NCBI GenBank assembly: GCA_003567135.1
Contig: PXAI01000056.1
Span: 1 to 8,034, forward strand
Reading direction: 5' to 3'
From: Balneolia bacterium
GTDB lineage: Bacteria > Bacteroidota > Rhodothermia > Balneolales > Cyclonatronaceae
DNA: 8,034 nt
This document shows positions 6,498 to 8,034 of this stretch, in pieces. Under the pieces are notes generated by a model that was not told where the DNA came from, made no database searches, and saw nothing but the letters and a program-made list of their open reading frames with translations. Both the position numbers and the translations under genes were made by a program. The number at the start of each line of letters is the position of its first letter. Within the stretch, counting starts at the first letter, position 1.

Positions 6498-6575
6498 TCG
6501 CAAAGGACGCTAAGGGTGAAATAATCAATTATAGAATTATAGAAATATCATCAGCAAACTTCGTGTCCTTTGTGG
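6498..6575. repeat. Imperfect hairpin repeat, unit 1 (78 bases)
   Basis: Arms TCGCAAAGGACGCTAAG (6498-6514) and CTTCGTGTCCTTTGTGG (6559-6575) are inverted repeats at 13 of 17 positions, and 16 of 17 pair in plus-strand RNA if G-U is allowed. The loop is 44 bases and AT-rich. The unit begins directly after the TAG of the membrane protein gene. CGCAAAGGACGC-type sequences are known to me as dispersed intergenic repeats. It may also end or stabilise the upstream transcript, though no T tract follows. Confidence 0.6.
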
Positions 6576-6592
6576 TTTAATTACTTAGTTAA

Positions 6593-6670
6593 TCGGAAAG
6601 CACGCAAAGATTAATTAGATAATCACTAAAACTACTGAATGCTTAATCCCCAGCTTTGCGACCTTCGCGG
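6593..6670. repeat. Imperfect hairpin repeat, unit 2 (78 bases)
   Basis: Arms TCGGAAAGCACGCAAAG (6593-6609) and CTTTGCGACCTTCGCGG (6654-6670) are inverted repeats at 12 of 17 positions. Arm length (17), loop length (44) and total size are the same as in unit 1, and the arm sequences are related, while the loops are not alike. The two units lie in the same order 95 bases apart. The rest of 6498-6760 shows no gene and no other feature I can name. Confidence 0.55.
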
Positions 6671-6760
6671 TTTATCAAGATCTCTCTTTACGATTTTCCC
6701 TCAGTAAAGTCAATGATTTCGTTACAAGAAATTGTGATATCAAGTAATAACTTTCGGGCG

Positions 6761-7063
6761 CTATGCGGCATAGAGCAGTTTTTTGGAGTTTTGAACCTCA
6801 GCTTCGAATAATGGATTCCGGAATTTTTTCATATGAATTAAATCTACAGGCTTGTTATAGATGTGTTCAAGCCTCTCTTTAAATCCCATAAACTGATCAA
6901 AAGCCCCCTCAAAACCCGACCGATTGAAGACTACCAGGAAATCCAGATCACTTTGCCGGGAAAACTCACCCGTAACAACTGATCCGTAAACATAGATCTC
7001 CTTGACCTCGTATTCTTTACAGGCCATTTCAAGTTCTTTAGTTTTAAGATCAGAAAATTTCAT
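6761..7063 (-). CDS. Minimal nucleotidyltransferase (MNT / DNA polymerase beta-like)
   Basis: The 100-residue product has the nucleotidyltransferase core: YVYGSVVTGEFSRQSDLDFLV with Gly27-Ser28 and the Asp39-x-Asp41 metal pair, then a third acidic strand KPVDLIH (Asp74). All catalytic residues of an active enzyme are present, so it could transfer a nucleotide to a protein or RNA. Proteins of this size are usually antitoxin-like MntA partners of a HEPN toxin (HepT) in a two-gene system, where MntA AMPylates HepT. Here no HEPN-sized frame lies on either side: repeats follow it and a 190-base gene-free gap precedes it. It is therefore solitary in this window, either a decayed pair or a lone MNT as found in many genomes. 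The ATG at 7063 has only a weak purine-rich stretch upstream. The gene is flanked by repeat-like DNA, which suits a mobile or accessory origin. Confidence 0.88.
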   Translation of the reverse strand: MKFSDLKTKELEMACKEYEVKEIYVYGSVVTGEFSRQSDLDFLVVFNRSGFEGAFDQFMGFKERLEHIYNKPVDLIHMKKFRNPLFEAEVQNSKKLLYAA

Positions 7064-7255
7064 TGATTCTTTTGTATATGCAAAAGTAATTTAAATAAAA
7101 GGAACGGGTTTCTCTACCAGAGAGCATGCCTTAAATTTCTATCAACTCTTCGGACCTATCGCGCCTGACCCGACCGCTTCGCGATCCCTCTTCTTAAAAA
7201 TTCAATTTTGCAAATCATCAGCGTATATTCAACGCACACTTAAATTCTATCCGAT
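7064..7255. other. Gene-free gap between the MNT and moaC-type genes, with small inverted repeats
   Basis: This gap must hold the divergent promoters of the two genes, but none can be fixed. Two small inverted repeats are visible: TCTCT-ACC-AGAGA at 7111-7123 and ATCGCG (7158-7163) with CGCGAT (7180-7185) around a 16-base loop. The GC-rich segment 7151-7190 contrasts with the AT-rich flanks and looks like another repeat remnant. Confidence 0.35.
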
Positions 7256-8034
7256 ATGATCGATATCAGCCATAAAAATTCCACGCTTCGGTATGCGCGC
7301 GCGAGTGGAGTTATTTTTTTGAAGCCGGAAACCATCGCGAGAGTTCGGAATAAAACAGTTCCGAAGGGGGATGTGGAATCGGTGGCGAGAAGCGCGGGAA
7401 TTATGGTAGGAAAACGAACTCCGGAGTGGATGGTGTTCAGCCACACGCTGCCGCTCGACTGGATTGATGTCTCCATGGAGTTTCTGGAAAACGGCCTCAA
7501 ATTCACCGCAGAAGCGCGCACGGTCTGGAAAACCGGCCTCGAGATGGAAGTGATGACGGCCGTGCACGGTGCGCTGCTCAATGCCTATGATATGCTGAAA
7601 CCCATTCAGGAAGACATCACAATGGGCGACATCCGCCTTGAGGAAAAGTCTGGTGGAAAATCGGATTTGAAGGATCATTTTGATCCGCCGCTTTCCACAG
7701 TATTAATTACCGTTTCAACCAAAAAAAAAGCGGGGACACGGGAGGATAAATCCGGTGCAGTAGTTCGCGAGTTTCTGAAAAAGCAGCCGCTCGAAGTTAC
7801 TGAAACTCTCATGTTAAATGATGATCCGGAGGAAATATCCACCGAAATAAAAAAACGTGCAGAAGCCGGAAAAACCGATCTCATGATTTTTACAGGTTCC
7901 TGTGGCCCTCAGGATTCTGACGTTCTGCCAGCCGCGCTTCGCGCAGAGATGGATAAGGAAATGCCGGGAATCGGCGAGGCTATGCGGCAGTACGGGTATC
8001 AGCGGACACCCCACGCGATGCTGACCGATCAGGT
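7256..8034 (+). CDS. moaCB: Bifunctional molybdenum cofactor biosynthesis protein MoaC / MogA-MoaB type (3' end outside window)
   Basis: The frame runs from ATG 7256 to the window end (259 residues visible); a stop at 7241-7243 rules out an upstream start. Residues 1-137 are MoaC, which with MoaA makes cyclic pyranopterin monophosphate from GTP. Visible are the MIDISHKNSTLRYA start, KGDV (Lys37), ARSAGIMVGKRT, His63, TGLEMEVM (Glu96, Glu98), YDMLK (Asp112, Lys115) and KSGGKSD (131-137). Residues about 146 onward form a MogA/MoaB-type molybdopterin-binding domain (adenylation of molybdopterin in MogA): LITVSTKKKAGTREDKSG, then TDLMIFTGSCGPQD (208-220) and PGIGEAMR before the cut. Two usual motifs are altered. 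The MoaC LCHPLPL segment reads FSHTLPL (Cys to Ser, Pro to Thr). The TGGTG loop of the second domain reads TGSCG. Such fusions are known in Bacteroidota and relatives. No clear ribosome site precedes the start. Both domains being active is likely for MoaC and uncertain for the second. Confidence 0.9.
   Translation, partial: MIDISHKNSTLRYARASGVIFLKPETIARVRNKTVPKGDVESVARSAGIMVGKRTPEWMVFSHTLPLDWIDVSMEFLENGLKFTAEARTVWKTGLEMEVMTAVHGALLNAYDMLKPIQEDITMGDIRLEEKSGGKSDLKDHFDPPLSTVLITVSTKKKAGTREDKSGAVVREFLKKQPLEVTETLMLNDDPEEISTEIKKRAEAGKTDLMIFTGSCGPQDSDVLPAALRAEMDKEMPGIGEAMRQYGYQRTPHAMLTDQ

Noticed and set aside
6498..6670. CRISPR-like array because of repeated arms
   Set aside because: Only two units, with inverted imperfect arms and no direct repeats of constant sequence or cas genes; better described as hairpin repeats.
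7240..8014. Minus-strand open frames across the moaC-type gene
   Set aside because: They are antisense to a clear MoaC/MogA reading frame and show no motif of their own.

Overview
This window looks like chromosomal DNA of an aerobic, Gram-negative, Bacteroidota/Balneolota-like bacterium. That placement is an inference. It rests on protein style (a MoaC-MogA-type fusion, a COX15-type heme A synthase, a RIC protein next to an Rrf2 regulator) and on the weak or absent Shine-Dalgarno sequences before most starts. No rRNA, tRNA, CRISPR array, transposase or phage gene is visible.

Layout. Positions 1-885 (+) hold the 3' part of an unrecognised Cys-containing protein. It overlaps by 4 bases the heme A synthase gene ctaA/COX15 (882-1925, +). 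Convergent to this, 13 bp away, is a secreted protein with two CAP/SCP domains and a glutaredoxin-like C-terminus (1939-3282, -). Next comes ric (3501-4217, -), a di-iron Fe-S-cluster repair protein with a clear intrinsic terminator at 3440-3477. A 525-base gene-free region (4218-4742) separates ric from a divergent Rrf2-family regulator with three Cys ligand candidates (4743-5213, +). The regulator is followed 57 bp later by a 12-TM histidine-rich membrane protein resembling heme-copper oxidase subunit I or NnrS (5271-6497, +). Then come two equal-sized 78-base hairpin repeats, a solitary minimal nucleotidyltransferase (6761-7063, -), and the 5' part of a MoaC/MogA-type molybdenum cofactor fusion gene cut by the window end (7256-8034, +).

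How it fits together. The centre (3501-6497) reads as a nitrosative/oxidative stress module: a probable Fe-S sensor (Rrf2), an Fe-S repair protein (RIC) and a haem/copper-type membrane protein. The ric-rrf2 region carries three 22-bp imperfect palindromes of identical geometry (half-sites of the AAGAC/GTCTT type separated by 6 bases). One lies just before the Rrf2 start codon. These are good candidates for the operator of this regulon. The same region also contains a perfect 50-bp palindrome that looks like a dispersed repeat rather than an operator.

Most novel points: the shared operator-like motif, the uncharacterised membrane protein, the CAP-CAP-glutaredoxin architecture, the 50-bp palindrome and the paired 78-base hairpins.
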